Assembly (NCBI GenBank): GCA_003213165.1
Contig: QCNO01000004.1
Span: forward strand, 50,580-114,579
Length of the DNA stretch: 64,000 bases
DNA from: OCS155 cluster bacterium AG-426-D23
GTDB taxonomy: Bacteria; Actinomycetota; Acidimicrobiia; Actinomarinales; Actinomarinaceae
Direction: 5' to 3'
Below are positions 12,186-22,665 of this stretch, piece after piece. The notes under the pieces were generated by a model, which was not told the origin of the DNA, made no database searches, and saw nothing but the letters and a program-made list of their open reading frames with translations. Made by a program: the position numbers and the translations under genes. Numbering within the stretch: the stretch's first letter is position 1; each line of letters begins with the position of its first letter.

Positions 12186-13652
12186 ATGTTTGGTATTTTC
12201 AAGAAATCAAAAATAGTAAGAAAAAGTGATAATTTAAACGATACAACAACTAAGTGGTTTAACGGTCAAAAAGTAAAAATCAAATCTGGTACGACATCCC
12301 AGAGCTCTCGTAGGAATCAATCTAGAAAGCCAAAAAATCCAACATGGTTTAGAGAAACACCTTTACCGGTGCCATCAGTTGAAAAAAAACAGATGTTGAT
12401 TAGCTCATCACAAGGAGTATCCAAAGTTGCAATTCTAGAAGGTCCAACTTTAGTTCAATATTATTCCTCAGACAATATCGGAAAATCAAAAGTCGGAAAT
12501 ATTTATCTTGGGAAAGTTAAAAATGTGTTACCTGGCATGGAAGCTGCATTCGTTTCATTTGGTGAAGATAAAAATGGTGTTTTGTATGTTGCAGATATAG
12601 AGGGTTCTACAAAAAACTCCAAAATTGAAAATCTTTTAAAAACAGATCAAGAAATCTTAGTGCAGGTAGTAAAGGACGCAATGGGAGAAAAAGGTGCAAG
12701 GCTAACTGGACAAATTTCATTACCAGGTAGATATTTAGTTTTAATTCCAAATTCAAAAACAAAAGGTATTTCCAGGAGGCTTGCTGACAACGAAAGAGAA
12801 AGATTAGATAAAATTATAAGAAAAATTAAGCCAAACAATTTTGGAGTTATTGTTCGTACTGCTGCTGAAGGTGTCAGTGAAGAATCGCTCAAAGTAGATA
12901 TTGAAAAATTAGTCGATGAGTGGAAAATAATTAGCAATTATCAAAGTGGAGATGCACCAAAAATAATTCATAAAGAACCCGATGTTTCAACAAAAGTCAT
13001 TCGTGAACATCTAAATTCAACTTTTAAAAAAGTACTTATTGATAAAAAGTCCCAACATGATGAGGTCAAAGAATATGTAAAAGAAACTTCACCCGAAATT
13101 CTAGATATTGTTGACTTTTATGATGATCAACTTGGCTTGTTTGAAAGATACCATATTGAAGATCAAATAAAAAAAGCATTAGATAGAAAGGTATGGTTGC
13201 CATCAGGTGGACATTTAATAATCGATAGAACAGAGGCACTAACAGTTATTGATGTTAACACTGGAAAATTTGTTGGAAAAAATAGCCTTGAAGAGACAGT
13301 TTATGAGAATAATTTAGAAGCAGCAGAGGAAATTGCCAGACAATTAAGATTGCGCGACATTGGTGGAATTATAGTAATTGATTTTATAGATATGGAATCT
13401 CAAAAAAAACAGCAAAATCTCCTCAACAAATTTAAATATGAATTGGCAAAGGATAAAACTAGGACACAAGTTTTTGAAATATCTAGATTGGGATTAGTGG
13501 AAATGACTAGAAAAAATGTAGCTGCTGGACTAATTGAAAGCTTTTCCAATGAGTGTGAAAAATGTAATGGTAGGGGACTAATTATCAGTGATATTTTTTC
13601 TAACAAAACTATAGATGAAGATTTGCTTGATACAGAAGCTATAGTAGAGTAA
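12186..13652 (+). CDS. rng: Ribonuclease E/G family
   Basis: S1-like N-terminal part (GNIYLGKVKNVLPGMEAAFVSFG), SGGHLIIDRTEALTVIDVNTGKF, CEKCNGRG zinc-link; GGAGG ribosome binding site. Confidence 0.94.
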   Translation: MFGIFKKSKIVRKSDNLNDTTTKWFNGQKVKIKSGTTSQSSRRNQSRKPKNPTWFRETPLPVPSVEKKQMLISSSQGVSKVAILEGPTLVQYYSSDNIGKSKVGNIYLGKVKNVLPGMEAAFVSFGEDKNGVLYVADIEGSTKNSKIENLLKTDQEILVQVVKDAMGEKGARLTGQISLPGRYLVLIPNSKTKGISRRLADNERERLDKIIRKIKPNNFGVIVRTAAEGVSEESLKVDIEKLVDEWKIISNYQSGDAPKIIHKEPDVSTKVIREHLNSTFKKVLIDKKSQHDEVKEYVKETSPEILDIVDFYDDQLGLFERYHIEDQIKKALDRKVWLPSGGHLIIDRTEALTVIDVNTGKFVGKNSLEETVYENNLEAAEEIARQLRLRDIGGIIVIDFIDMESQKKQQNLLNKFKYELAKDKTRTQVFEISRLGLVEMTRKNVAAGLIESFSNECEKCNGRGLIISDIFSNKTIDEDLLDTEAIVE

Positions 13653-13659
13653 TTGAGTT

Positions 13660-13986
13660 ATGAGTAAATACGCAGTAGTTAAAATTGGTGCTTCTCAAGA
13701 AAAAGTTTCCATCGGAGATGAACTAGTTGTTTCATCCAGCTTTTCAGAGACAACACTAATTCCAATATTAGTGAGTCCCAAAAAAGGAGAACTGGTTTCA
13801 GACAACAAAGAGCTAAAAAAATTTAAAGTAGAAATACAAGATATTGGTATAGGAAAGTCGAAAAAAATTAATATTTTCCAATATAAAAACAAAACTGGCA
13901 ACAGAAGAAGAATGGGTTATAGGGAAGATAACAAAATTATTAAAATAAAAAACATTGTAGGTTTAGAAGGTAGTGAGGAGGAGTAA
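13660..13986 (+). CDS. rplU: 50S ribosomal protein L21
   Basis: L21-length protein directly upstream of L27; C-terminal [22 protein letters not shown]. Confidence 0.93.
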   Translation: MSKYAVVKIGASQEKVSIGDELVVSSSFSETTLIPILVSPKKGELVSDNKELKKFKVEIQDIGIGKSKKINIFQYKNKTGNRRRMGYREDNKIIKIKNIVGLEGSEEE

Positions 13987-14237
13987 TGTCAAAGACAAAA
14001 GCTGGAGGTTCAACAAGAAACGGCAGAGACTCAGAGTCAAAACGACTTGGAACTAAAGTTTTTGATGGTGAAAAAATTTCTGCTGGTTCAATAATGGTTC
14101 GTCAAAGAGGAACAAAAATACATCCTGGTGAAAATGTATCCAAAGGCGGAGATGATACTTTATTTGCAAAGATAGATGGTGTTGTAAAATTTTCTACTAA
14201 AAATGGTCGTAAATTAGTCAATATAATCCCAAAATGA
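13986..14237 (+). CDS. rpmA: 50S ribosomal protein L27
   Basis: [49 protein letters not shown]. Confidence 0.98.
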   Translation: MSKTKAGGSTRNGRDSESKRLGTKVFDGEKISAGSIMVRQRGTKIHPGENVSKGGDDTLFAKIDGVVKFSTKNGRKLVNIIPK

Positions 14238-14241
14238 GCAC

Positions 14242-15441
14242 ATGTTCGTTGACGAAATTAAACTATCAGTTCAATCTGGAGCTGGCGGCTCGGGTTCAGT
14301 AAGTTTTAAAAAAACATCATCAAAGTCCTCTCCTTCTGGAGGATCTGGTGGACAAGGCGGAAGTGTAATTATCACTGTAAATGAAGAATTGAATGATTTA
14401 TCACATATAATCTCTAATAGTTCTCTTAAAGCAGAAAATGGAACTGATGGTAATAAAAATTTTCAAAATGGTAAAAAGGGCAAGGATTTAATAATTGAGG
14501 TACCAAAAGGTACAAAAATAAAAGTAGATAACGAAGTTTATGCTGATCTTCATGAAAATAAATCATCTTTCATTGTTTTAGAAGGATCAAAAGCAGGTAG
14601 AGGTAATTATGATTTAATTTCAAAAAGAGTTCCAAATCCTCAGTTTTGCGAACATGGTGAAAAACGAAATAAAATTGAAATTAAATTAACTTATTCAATC
14701 TATTCAGATCTTGTTATTGTTGGCTTACCCAATGCAGGAAAAAGTACCCTGATAACTAAATTAACAAATTCAAAGGCTCAAATTGCAGATTATGAATTTA
14801 CGACAACATCTCCTAATTTGGGTATATTAAATAATTCAGATTTGAAATTAAAAATATGTGATCTACCTGGCCTGATAAAAGGTGCTTCAGATGGCGTTGG
14901 CATGGGAGAGAGAATTCTTAGACACATTAGAAATACAAAACTAATCGTTTATTTATTAGACCCATTGAATCAAAGCTATAGTTTAGGGGATCAAGTTAAT
15001 TTGTTAGAAAAAGAGATAATTGAATATGACCAAAATTTTTCTAAAATCCCAACAATTAAAGTAATAAATAAGTTAGATAAATCTGAAATAAGCATTAATG
15101 ACTCTATAAATATTTCAGCTCAAACTGGTTTAAATATTGAAATGTTAATTCAAAATATAGTTGAAATTTTTCAACCTGACAAGAGGAGGCTTTACGGAGA
15201 CTTTCAAAAGATTACCTTGCAGAAAGATGATCTAATAATTAATCAAGATCATGGAAAATATATATGTACCGGAAGATTTGTTGAATCTATAATTGGGTTA
15301 TCCGGAAACAAAGATGAAGTAATTAATGAAATATTTTACAGATATGAAAATTCATATCTGCCAAATAAACTTGAAGAACTCGGAGTTATTGATGGAGATA
15401 CAATTATGTTAGGAAACCTGGAATTTGAATATAAAAAATAA
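14242..15441 (+). CDS. obg: Obg family GTPase
   Basis: Gly-rich N-terminal domain, GLPNAGKSTL, C-terminal OCT domain; rplU-rpmA-obg order. Confidence 0.96.
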   Translation: MFVDEIKLSVQSGAGGSGSVSFKKTSSKSSPSGGSGGQGGSVIITVNEELNDLSHIISNSSLKAENGTDGNKNFQNGKKGKDLIIEVPKGTKIKVDNEVYADLHENKSSFIVLEGSKAGRGNYDLISKRVPNPQFCEHGEKRNKIEIKLTYSIYSDLVIVGLPNAGKSTLITKLTNSKAQIADYEFTTTSPNLGILNNSDLKLKICDLPGLIKGASDGVGMGERILRHIRNTKLIVYLLDPLNQSYSLGDQVNLLEKEIIEYDQNFSKIPTIKVINKLDKSEISINDSINISAQTGLNIEMLIQNIVEIFQPDKRRLYGDFQKITLQKDDLIINQDHGKYICTGRFVESIIGLSGNKDEVINEIFYRYENSYLPNKLEELGVIDGDTIMLGNLEFEYKK

Positions 15442-16471
15442 AAAAACAATTGTAATAAAGATTGGAACTACATCTTTAATTAATGAAGGTAAATTAAGTC
15501 AAACACTTCTTCATTCGCTAGCAGAAAAAATAAAACAACATCAAAACACTCACAATTTTGTCATTGTTACATCTGGTGCAGTAAGTCTTGGTGGTATGGA
15601 GTTAAATTATAAAACAAGACCAAAGTCAATGAAAAAATTACAAGTTGCTTCAGCAGTAGGTCAAATTCAATTAATTAATGAATACAAGAAAGTATTTAAT
15701 GAAAACGATTTACAAATTGCTCAAGTATTGATTACTAAAAACCTTATTGATGATAGAGAACAATTTGTTAATACTACTCAGGCACTGAATGAACTTTTAG
15801 CTCAAAATATAATTCCTGTAATTAATGAAAACGACGTTGTTGCAACTGAGGAATTAAAGTTTGGAGACAACGATAGATTATCAGCAATTGTTTCGATCAT
15901 TGTGAATGCATCTAAGTTGATACTTGTAACCAACAAACAAGGTTTATATAACTTCAATCCAGATAAAAATTCAGATGCAAAAATGATTGAATTTATACAA
16001 TTTAACTCATCACAATTGAACGATTTAATTCCAATCTCTAACCATGGTGAAGGTGAGGGAGGATTTTCAACAAAGATAATGGCAGCACAAATTGCAGGTT
16101 TCTCTGGAATACAAACTCAAATAATTAGTTGGTCTGAACAAAATTTTGTAGACGCTATAAAAGGTAAACAAGTCGGAACTTTAATACTTGAATCTGATAA
16201 AAAAATTAGACTCAGAAAATTATGGATAGCTTACGGAATGCAATCAACTTCAAAAATAGAAATTGACGTAGGGGCATTTGATGCAATTAAAAAGAATGCA
16301 TCACTTTTATGCAATGGGGTAGTAAAAATACATGAAGATTTCAATATTGGCGATGGAATTGATGTTGTTTTAAATGATATAAATGTAGCAAAAGGAATCG
16401 CCAAAATTGCTTCTAACGAAATTTCAGACAATATTGTGTTAATTCATATAGATGATTTAATTATTTTGTAA
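15425..16471 (+). CDS. proB: Glutamate 5-kinase
   Basis: VIKIGTTSL, VTSGAVSLG, INENDVVATEELKFGDND, C-terminal PUA; TTG start overlapping obg. Confidence 0.94.
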   Translation: MNIKNKKTIVIKIGTTSLINEGKLSQTLLHSLAEKIKQHQNTHNFVIVTSGAVSLGGMELNYKTRPKSMKKLQVASAVGQIQLINEYKKVFNENDLQIAQVLITKNLIDDREQFVNTTQALNELLAQNIIPVINENDVVATEELKFGDNDRLSAIVSIIVNASKLILVTNKQGLYNFNPDKNSDAKMIEFIQFNSSQLNDLIPISNHGEGEGGFSTKIMAAQIAGFSGIQTQIISWSEQNFVDAIKGKQVGTLILESDKKIRLRKLWIAYGMQSTSKIEIDVGAFDAIKKNASLLCNGVVKIHEDFNIGDGIDVVLNDINVAKGIAKIASNEISDNIVLIHIDDLIIL

Positions 16472-16511
16472 AAATATTTTACTAATAAGATTTCTTAATT
16501 AACCTTTAGAT

Positions 16512-17753
16512 ATGTTAAATGAAATAGGAATCAAAGCACAAAAAGCTTCATTGCAAATTGCAAGGCTTGATACCAAATTAAAGAACAAAATTCTTCTTGA
16601 TATGTCTGAAGAATTGTTAAACAATCAAGAAAATATACTCAAAGCTAATTTATTAGACATTGAAAACTCTAAAGACTTAAAATTATCAACTGCACTTACT
16701 GACAGACTCACTCTAAACGAAGAAAGAATTGTTGGTATGTCAAACGGACTAAAAAAAATTATACCTTTAAATGATCCTGTTGGTGAAGTTACAAGTAGTT
16801 GGACAACCGATGATGGATTATTAATTAATAAAGTTAGAGCTTCCTTTGGTGTAATTGGGGTAATTTATGAAGCAAGACCAAATGTTACAAGTGATGTATC
16901 AGGCTTATGTTTAAAATCGGGGAATGCAGTAATTCTTAGAGGGTCAAGCTATTGTCTTGATTCAAATAAAGTAATTCTGCAGACACTTCAAAATGCATTG
17001 AGGAAAAATCAAGTTGATGAAAATGCAATCCAAATTATTGATAGTAAAGATAGAGAAGACACAATTAAGTTTATGCAAATGACTGAATATATTGATCTAA
17101 TTGTTCCTAGAGGTGGTAAAGGATTAATTCAGACTTTAGTTGAAAATGCAAAAGTACCATTTATTTTAGACGGAGATGGCAACGTCCACTTATATATCCA
17201 TTCTGATGCAAAAAAAGACAATATTATTGATATAGTTATTAATTCTAAAGTTCAAAGACCAGGGGTTTGCAATGCATTAGAGACATTATTAATTAACGCA
17301 GAGTTGTATAAAGAAATGGGTGAAGAAATTGTTAACTCTCTACTTCAAAAGGATGTAGAGCTATTTGTTGATCCAATAATCAAAAAAGACTTTCCAGCAC
17401 TTACAATTGCAACTGATGAACACTTTGAAACAGAATTTCATGATTTGAAGCTAGCAATCAAAGTAGTAAATAATATTGAAGAAGCAATAAGCCATATAAA
17501 CGAATTTTCTTCAGGCCATACTGAAGCAATTTTGACTGAATCAACAGAATCTGCTGACTTATTTACAAGTTCAATTGATTCTTCTGTGTTGTTCGTTAAT
17601 AGTTCAACAAGATTTACTGATGGTGAAATGTTTGGGTTTGGTGCTGAGATAGGTATTAGTACTCAAAAATTGCATGTAAGAGGACCTATGGGATTAGAAG
17701 CACTGACTTCTGAAAAGTATGTAGTTAAAGGAAATGGACAAATTAGAAAATGA
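16512..17753 (+). CDS. proA: Gamma-glutamyl phosphate reductase
   Basis: GVIGVIYEARPNVTSD, RGSSYCLDSNK, VQRPGVCNALETLL. Confidence 0.96.
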   Translation: MLNEIGIKAQKASLQIARLDTKLKNKILLDMSEELLNNQENILKANLLDIENSKDLKLSTALTDRLTLNEERIVGMSNGLKKIIPLNDPVGEVTSSWTTDDGLLINKVRASFGVIGVIYEARPNVTSDVSGLCLKSGNAVILRGSSYCLDSNKVILQTLQNALRKNQVDENAIQIIDSKDREDTIKFMQMTEYIDLIVPRGGKGLIQTLVENAKVPFILDGDGNVHLYIHSDAKKDNIIDIVINSKVQRPGVCNALETLLINAELYKEMGEEIVNSLLQKDVELFVDPIIKKDFPALTIATDEHFETEFHDLKLAIKVVNNIEEAISHINEFSSGHTEAILTESTESADLFTSSIDSSVLFVNSSTRFTDGEMFGFGAEIGISTQKLHVRGPMGLEALTSEKYVVKGNGQIRK

Positions 17754-18589
17754 GTAATAAAGAATTGCAAATCAAAGATTTCGAGAAAAATAATTATTTT
17801 GCAACCCAAGAATTGGTTGATGTTGTAAATGCTGCATTATTTTTAGATAAACCTCTTTTAATTGAGGGTCCTGCTGGCACAGGAAAGACTTATCTTGCTA
17901 AGTCGTTATCAAATATGTTAAGTAAAGAACTTATCAGACTTCAATGTCATGAGGGTATTGATGAGGATAAAGCAATTTATGAATGGGATTATAAAAAACA
18001 ACTATTATCTATACAAAATGACAAAAATGAAAAAGATTTATTTACTGATGAGTATCTAATAGAAAGACCAATTTTAAAATCATTGAGAACATCAGACTCA
18101 TTATTTCTTGTTGATGAGATAGATAGATCAGATGAAGAATTTGAGGCACTTCTCTTGGAAGTATTGGCAGAAAAACAAGTAACTATACCTGAGTTAGGAA
18201 CAGTTGCTGGTGAAGGTAATAATTTTACAATCCTTACTTCTAATGCCACAAGAGATCTTTCAGAGGCACTCAGAAGGAGATGTATTTACTTTTTCCTTGA
18301 TTATCCTTCCATTGAAATTGAAACAAAAGTAATACTCAGCAATGTTGAGAGCATTTCAGAGGAAAAAGCCAAAAAATATTCTCTCTTTAGTTCTTTTATA
18401 AGAAAACTAAATTTAAATAAACCACCTTCCTTGATTGAAACGGTTGAATGGGTTAAATACAACCATGAGAACAATCATGGAGAACTTGATTCCAACATTG
18501 GTATCCTTATAAAAGATATAGACGATCAAAAACTCTATAAAGAAAAATTAAAAGAGAATAATGATTTTAAAAACGGATCAGTTACTTAG
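17750..18589 (+). CDS. MoxR/CoxD-like AAA+ ATPase
   Basis: GPAGTGKTYLAKSLS, LFLVDEIDRSDEEFEALLLEVLAEKQV; paired with VWA gene. Confidence 0.88.
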   Translation: MSNKELQIKDFEKNNYFATQELVDVVNAALFLDKPLLIEGPAGTGKTYLAKSLSNMLSKELIRLQCHEGIDEDKAIYEWDYKKQLLSIQNDKNEKDLFTDEYLIERPILKSLRTSDSLFLVDEIDRSDEEFEALLLEVLAEKQVTIPELGTVAGEGNNFTILTSNATRDLSEALRRRCIYFFLDYPSIEIETKVILSNVESISEEKAKKYSLFSSFIRKLNLNKPPSLIETVEWVKYNHENNHGELDSNIGILIKDIDDQKLYKEKLKENNDFKNGSVT

Positions 18590-19901
18590 ATTCTCACAGT
18601 TTTGCAAAGAGAATGAACTATTTTTTTCGTCTGACAGGCTGTCAGATTTAATCATTTTTCTTAAAAAAAATGAATTAGATAATCAAGATACTGAAATAAA
18701 TTTTTTATACCATTTACTTCCTACAAACAAACTTGAAAAGGAACGTCTCAGAGACTTAATTAATGAATTTTTTGGCTATTCAATCAGCACTGGTCAAGAA
18801 GAATTTCTTCACTTAGATGAATATAAACTTGACACAATGACTGATGGTCAAATTAATATTGATTTTAAAAATATTTCTGATGATTTATTAAACAATTTTG
18901 GCGATATAGATTTCAGCAGACCTGTTTCAAATGTTTACTGGCTAAACCAAATTAAAAAATCTCAAAATTATATTGATGAAATAGCATTCTTTGATATTGA
19001 ATTTAATTCTGCTTTAGATTCAATTGTAAACAATCAAAATAAAGAAACATATGTAGAAATGCTTGATTTGGCTTTGTTAGAAAGAATACAAGAATTAAGA
19101 AATCAATTTAAAGAAGCTTATGTGCCAAGTGATTTAAGTAAGAAAGAAGATCTACAAGAGAAAGATTTCCTATTTACAGACAGCGATGAAAGAAATAAAT
19201 TACTTAAAGAAACAAGACAGCTTGGATTAATTTTGGCTAATAAATTTATTAGATACTCTAATTCTTCCTCAAAAGGAAAACTAAATTTTCGAAAAACTAT
19301 CAGAAAATCATTACAAAGTGGTGGAAGCCTGTATAAAACCGTATTTAAACCACAAATAAGAAAAAAACCGAGACTTATTTTGCTATGCGATATTAGTGGA
19401 TCTATGGCGCTTTACTCATTATTTGGACTAACTTTACTTTTTGGAGTTGTTCAAAGATTTAGGTCTGTAAAAGCTTTTGTTTTTATAGATGGCTTAACTG
19501 AAATTACTAAAGATCTTCAAAAACTCAAAGTGAACAATATAAAAAGCATACTAAATAGCTGGAATGATTATGTAAAAGTTGACGGGCATTCTGATTATCA
19601 AAAATCTTTCGATGATTTGCTAGCGTCCAAAAGTGTTTTTAATTCAAACAGCAATTCACTTCTTGTAATTGGTGATGCAAGAAATAACTATCGTTCTATT
19701 GATAAAAATACAATTTATAGACTCTCAAAATCTTTTAAAGATATATATTGGATGAATCCGGAGAGGTCGCAATACTGGAATACTGGGGATAGTAGATTTA
19801 TGGAATTTCAAAATATTTGCAAACACTACAGTGAGGTGAGAAATTTTATGCAACTGAAAAAATTTATTATGAAAATCAACTTTAAGAAAGTAATAAAATA
19901 A
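18561..19901 (+). CDS. VWA domain (CoxE-like) protein
   Basis: MIDAS LCDISGSM, VFIDGLTEIT, LLVIGDARNNY; 29-bp out-of-frame overlap with upstream MoxR gene. Confidence 0.85.
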   Translation: MILKTDQLLRFSQFCKENELFFSSDRLSDLIIFLKKNELDNQDTEINFLYHLLPTNKLEKERLRDLINEFFGYSISTGQEEFLHLDEYKLDTMTDGQINIDFKNISDDLLNNFGDIDFSRPVSNVYWLNQIKKSQNYIDEIAFFDIEFNSALDSIVNNQNKETYVEMLDLALLERIQELRNQFKEAYVPSDLSKKEDLQEKDFLFTDSDERNKLLKETRQLGLILANKFIRYSNSSSKGKLNFRKTIRKSLQSGGSLYKTVFKPQIRKKPRLILLCDISGSMALYSLFGLTLLFGVVQRFRSVKAFVFIDGLTEITKDLQKLKVNNIKSILNSWNDYVKVDGHSDYQKSFDDLLASKSVFNSNSNSLLVIGDARNNYRSIDKNTIYRLSKSFKDIYWMNPERSQYWNTGDSRFMEFQNICKHYSEVRNFMQLKKFIMKINFKKVIK

Positions 19902-20464
19902 TGAATGTTGGAGTATTGGGTGGAACTTTTGACCCACCTCACAAAGCTCATATTAAGATTGCTGAAAGATCTATTGAGCAATTTAATTTGGATAAAGTAA
20001 TATTTATTCCATCAGGTAATCCTTGGCAAAAGAAAGATGCCACTTCTTTTATACACCGATATGAAATGACAAAGATTCTAATTAAGGAATCTCATTCTTT
20101 CGAAATTAGTGATATTGAAAATTCACAAAAAAAACCATCATATACTTCAGAAACATTAAAAAAATTGAATCAACCAAAAGAGAAATTATATTTTATTCTT
20201 GGATCGGATGCAGCAATGAATATAAAAACATGGAAAAATTATGAAATATTACCTAGTTTGACAAATTTTTTGATTGCATTAAGAAGTGAAGATAGTATTG
20301 AAAAACTAGACAAAAATTTTCCTTTTGATTATGAAATTATTCTAGGTGATAAATTAAATTTAAGCTCTACAAGTTTACGAAAAGAATTGAAAGAGAGAAA
20401 TACCGAAAATGGCGAATTACCATTGGGTGTTTTGAATTATATTATAGATAAAAATCTTTATTGA
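19901..20464 (+). CDS. nadD: Nicotinate-nucleotide adenylyltransferase
   Basis: GVLGGTFDPPHKAH, IFIPSGNPWQK, LSSTSLRKEL. Confidence 0.95.
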   Translation: MNVGVLGGTFDPPHKAHIKIAERSIEQFNLDKVIFIPSGNPWQKKDATSFIHRYEMTKILIKESHSFEISDIENSQKKPSYTSETLKKLNQPKEKLYFILGSDAAMNIKTWKNYEILPSLTNFLIALRSEDSIEKLDKNFPFDYEIILGDKLNLSSTSLRKELKERNTENGELPLGVLNYIIDKNLY

Positions 20465-20919
20465 ATTCTATTTTTTAGGTCATCAATTTCAGACTCTATC
20501 TCATCAAGCTTATCTAGTTCATCCTCTTCTAATTCTTTAAGTTTTTCTATTTCCAATTCCAATTCTGCAAGTTTTGCAAGAACATCATCGTTCGTATGAG
20601 AATCTACATAATTACGTATAAAGTTAGCTGAAACAAGAGCAGTAACTGTAGCAATTAATCCAAGCCCTAGGAACATCAAAGCACCTGCTACCAATCTTCC
20701 CAAAGTTGTGAGTGGTGTTATATCACCATATCCTACAGTTGTAACAGTAACTAAAGCCCACCAGACACCATCACCAAATGTTTTAACTGCAGGTTCTGCG
20801 ATATAAAAAATGTATCCAAATAATCCTACAAAAAAGATTAATGCCCCGAGTATTGTTCTTAAAATTCGACTATTGAATATAGTCTTCAATAAATTAATAA
20901 AATTTTTAATTCTATTCAA
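20458..20919 (-). CDS. Two-TM potassium channel with acidic coiled-coil C-terminus
   Basis: Selectivity filter TVTTVGYGD flanked by two TM segments; C-terminal ELELEIEKLKELEEDELDKLDEIESEIDDLKNRI; TTG start with AAGGAG upstream. Confidence 0.85.
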   Translation of the reverse strand: MNRIKNFINLLKTIFNSRILRTILGALIFFVGLFGYIFYIAEPAVKTFGDGVWWALVTVTTVGYGDITPLTTLGRLVAGALMFLGLGLIATVTALVSANFIRNYVDSHTNDDVLAKLAELELEIEKLKELEEDELDKLDEIESEIDDLKNRIQ

Positions 20920-20977
20920 ATTTCTCCTTGATATTAAGAATAGTGTCTTTATTTTTTACATGGTAGTATATTTATAA

Positions 20978-21334
20978 GTGTCAAATTTAAGAAAACAAAA
21001 TATACAAGAATCTTATTTTCTAGACACTCTTTTAGATGTCATTTATTCACAAAAACTTCAAGAAGTTATAATTTACGAAGGCAACAATTCTTTAGCTCAT
21101 AAAAACATAATTATTGCGACTGCAAATTCAAATACACAGATGAATGGTGTTGTAAAAAAAATTACTGATGTTCTTCAAGACAAAACAAGTATCAATGTAG
21201 AAGGCAAAGACTCTACCTGGCTTCTTATAGAAGTTAAAGAAGTTTTAATTCATATTTTTAACAATGATTCAAGAGAATTTTATAATCTTGAAGATATATA
21301 TTTTGATTGTGAATTAATTTATCAATATGGATAA
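20978..21334 (+). CDS. rsfS: Ribosome silencing factor RsfS
   Basis: RsfS-like length and motifs (GKDSTWLLIEVKEVLIHIF...REFYNLEDIY); downstream of nadD; GTG start. Confidence 0.82.
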   Translation: MSNLRKQNIQESYFLDTLLDVIYSQKLQEVIIYEGNNSLAHKNIIIATANSNTQMNGVVKKITDVLQDKTSINVEGKDSTWLLIEVKEVLIHIFNNDSREFYNLEDIYFDCELIYQYG

Positions 21335-21345
21335 TCTTATAATTT

Positions 21346-21418
21346 GGGGCTGTAGCTCAGTTGGCAGAGCACTTGCATGGCATGCAAGGGGTCAGGGGTT
21401 CAAATCCCCTCAGCTCCA
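21346..21418 (+). tRNA. tRNA-Ala (anticodon GGC)
   Basis: Acceptor GGGGCTG/CAGCTCC, anticodon arm CTTGC-ATGGCAT-GCAAG, T arm AGGGG-TTCAAAT-CCCCT; CCA not encoded. Confidence 0.96.
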
Positions 21419-21427
21419 CTTACAATT

Positions 21428-22633
21428 ATGAAAAAGTTTCTTAACGAAACTAAAGAATTACTTTTATCTCAAGGTTTAATTGCAGTTCTAGCAATAATCC
21501 AAGTAAGAGTAGTTGCTACAAATCTTGGACCTGAGGCATATGGCAACATAGGTGTTTATCTGGGATTAGTCGGGTTAAGTTTTCGCATTTTAAGCTCTAG
21601 AAATTCAGATTTAGTATTAATAAATTTTAAATCTACAAATAAAAATTTTCTCAATAGTGCGATTTATTTTGAAATTTTACTAGGAATCGTATCTTTAATA
21701 TTTGTTTACGGAATATTTTTTGTATATTACAATTTTATTTTTAATTATCTTATCTTATATTTTGTGACTCGAGTATTTCTAAATATCCTAGAGGTTTTTA
21801 AAGGAGTATTTACACACAATGGTGACATGAAAACTTATTCATTGGTTGAATCATCCTCAAATATAACTAGGTTTATATTAGTAGTAACATTTGTATCGTT
21901 AAATCCAGATATTAGTAGTTTCTTTTATGCTCTAACTTTTCATCAAATTTTTGTAAGCGTATTAGTTTTGCTTTTATTGTTTAAAAAGGACACTAACAAA
22001 GCTGAAAAAATTACCTTTAAAGAATATGTAAAAATGTCAAAATCAAATTTTTATAAAATAAGAACTGATCAATCAGTTGGACTTATACCTACACATCTTG
22101 ATGTAGTTGTGATTGGTTATTTCGCAGATTATTATTCTGCTGGAATTTATAGAATAGCCAAAAAGTTAGTAGATCCGATTAATTCTCTAATTGTTGCCTT
22201 TTCACCGTGGATGTTAAATAAAATAAACAATCAAGGTGATTACAATTTCAGAAACTTATTTATAAATATATTACTTCCATCTTCAGTGATAATTGTTTCC
22301 ATTTATTACCTTTTTGGAAGTAACCTCATAGAAATTATCGCTGGAGATGAATTTGCCGATGCTTTTTTACCTATGATGATTTTATTATTTGGATTTATGT
22401 CTTATTACTTGACTTTCTGGACAAGACATTTTCTTTTCATGAATGATTTAATACATAAACATACAATTGGAAGATTTATTAATTTGATAATTTTTCTAAG
22501 TACATCACCATTTTTTATTTCAAATTTTGGTTTTAATGGAATTGCAATATCAATTAGTTTGAGTACTGTATTTCAAAAACTTTATGAATTTAGTGTCTAT
22601 CTAAAATATAAAAATAACAAAAATAATTATTAA
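21428..22633 (+). CDS. Oligosaccharide flippase (Wzx-like, polysaccharide biosynthesis protein)
   Basis: Multi-TM, GPEAYGNIGVYLGLVGLSFRI near N terminus. Start moved from track 21377 to ATG 21428 because the extension translates tRNA-Ala. Confidence 0.85.
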   Translation: MKKFLNETKELLLSQGLIAVLAIIQVRVVATNLGPEAYGNIGVYLGLVGLSFRILSSRNSDLVLINFKSTNKNFLNSAIYFEILLGIVSLIFVYGIFFVYYNFIFNYLILYFVTRVFLNILEVFKGVFTHNGDMKTYSLVESSSNITRFILVVTFVSLNPDISSFFYALTFHQIFVSVLVLLLLFKKDTNKAEKITFKEYVKMSKSNFYKIRTDQSVGLIPTHLDVVVIGYFADYYSAGIYRIAKKLVDPINSLIVAFSPWMLNKINNQGDYNFRNLFINILLPSSVIIVSIYYLFGSNLIEIIAGDEFADAFLPMMILLFGFMSYYLTFWTRHFLFMNDLIHKHTIGRFINLIIFLSTSPFFISNFGFNGIAISISLSTVFQKLYEFSVYLKYKNNKNNY

Positions 22634-22665
22634 AATTTAATTAGTCGATAGTTAGAGTTAGGGTA

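Noticed and set aside
13653-13659. Ribosomal protein leader upstream of rplU
   Set aside because: Only 7 bp separate rng and rplU; no space for a structured leader.
18561-18589. Possible frameshift joining MoxR and VWA genes
   Set aside because: The two products are normally separate proteins and both have complete domains; the overlap is more simply a coupled gene junction.
21377-21427. N-terminal extension MACKGSGVQIPSAPLTI of the flippase ORF
   Set aside because: It is the translation of the tRNA-Ala anticodon/T arm; the true start is ATG 21428.
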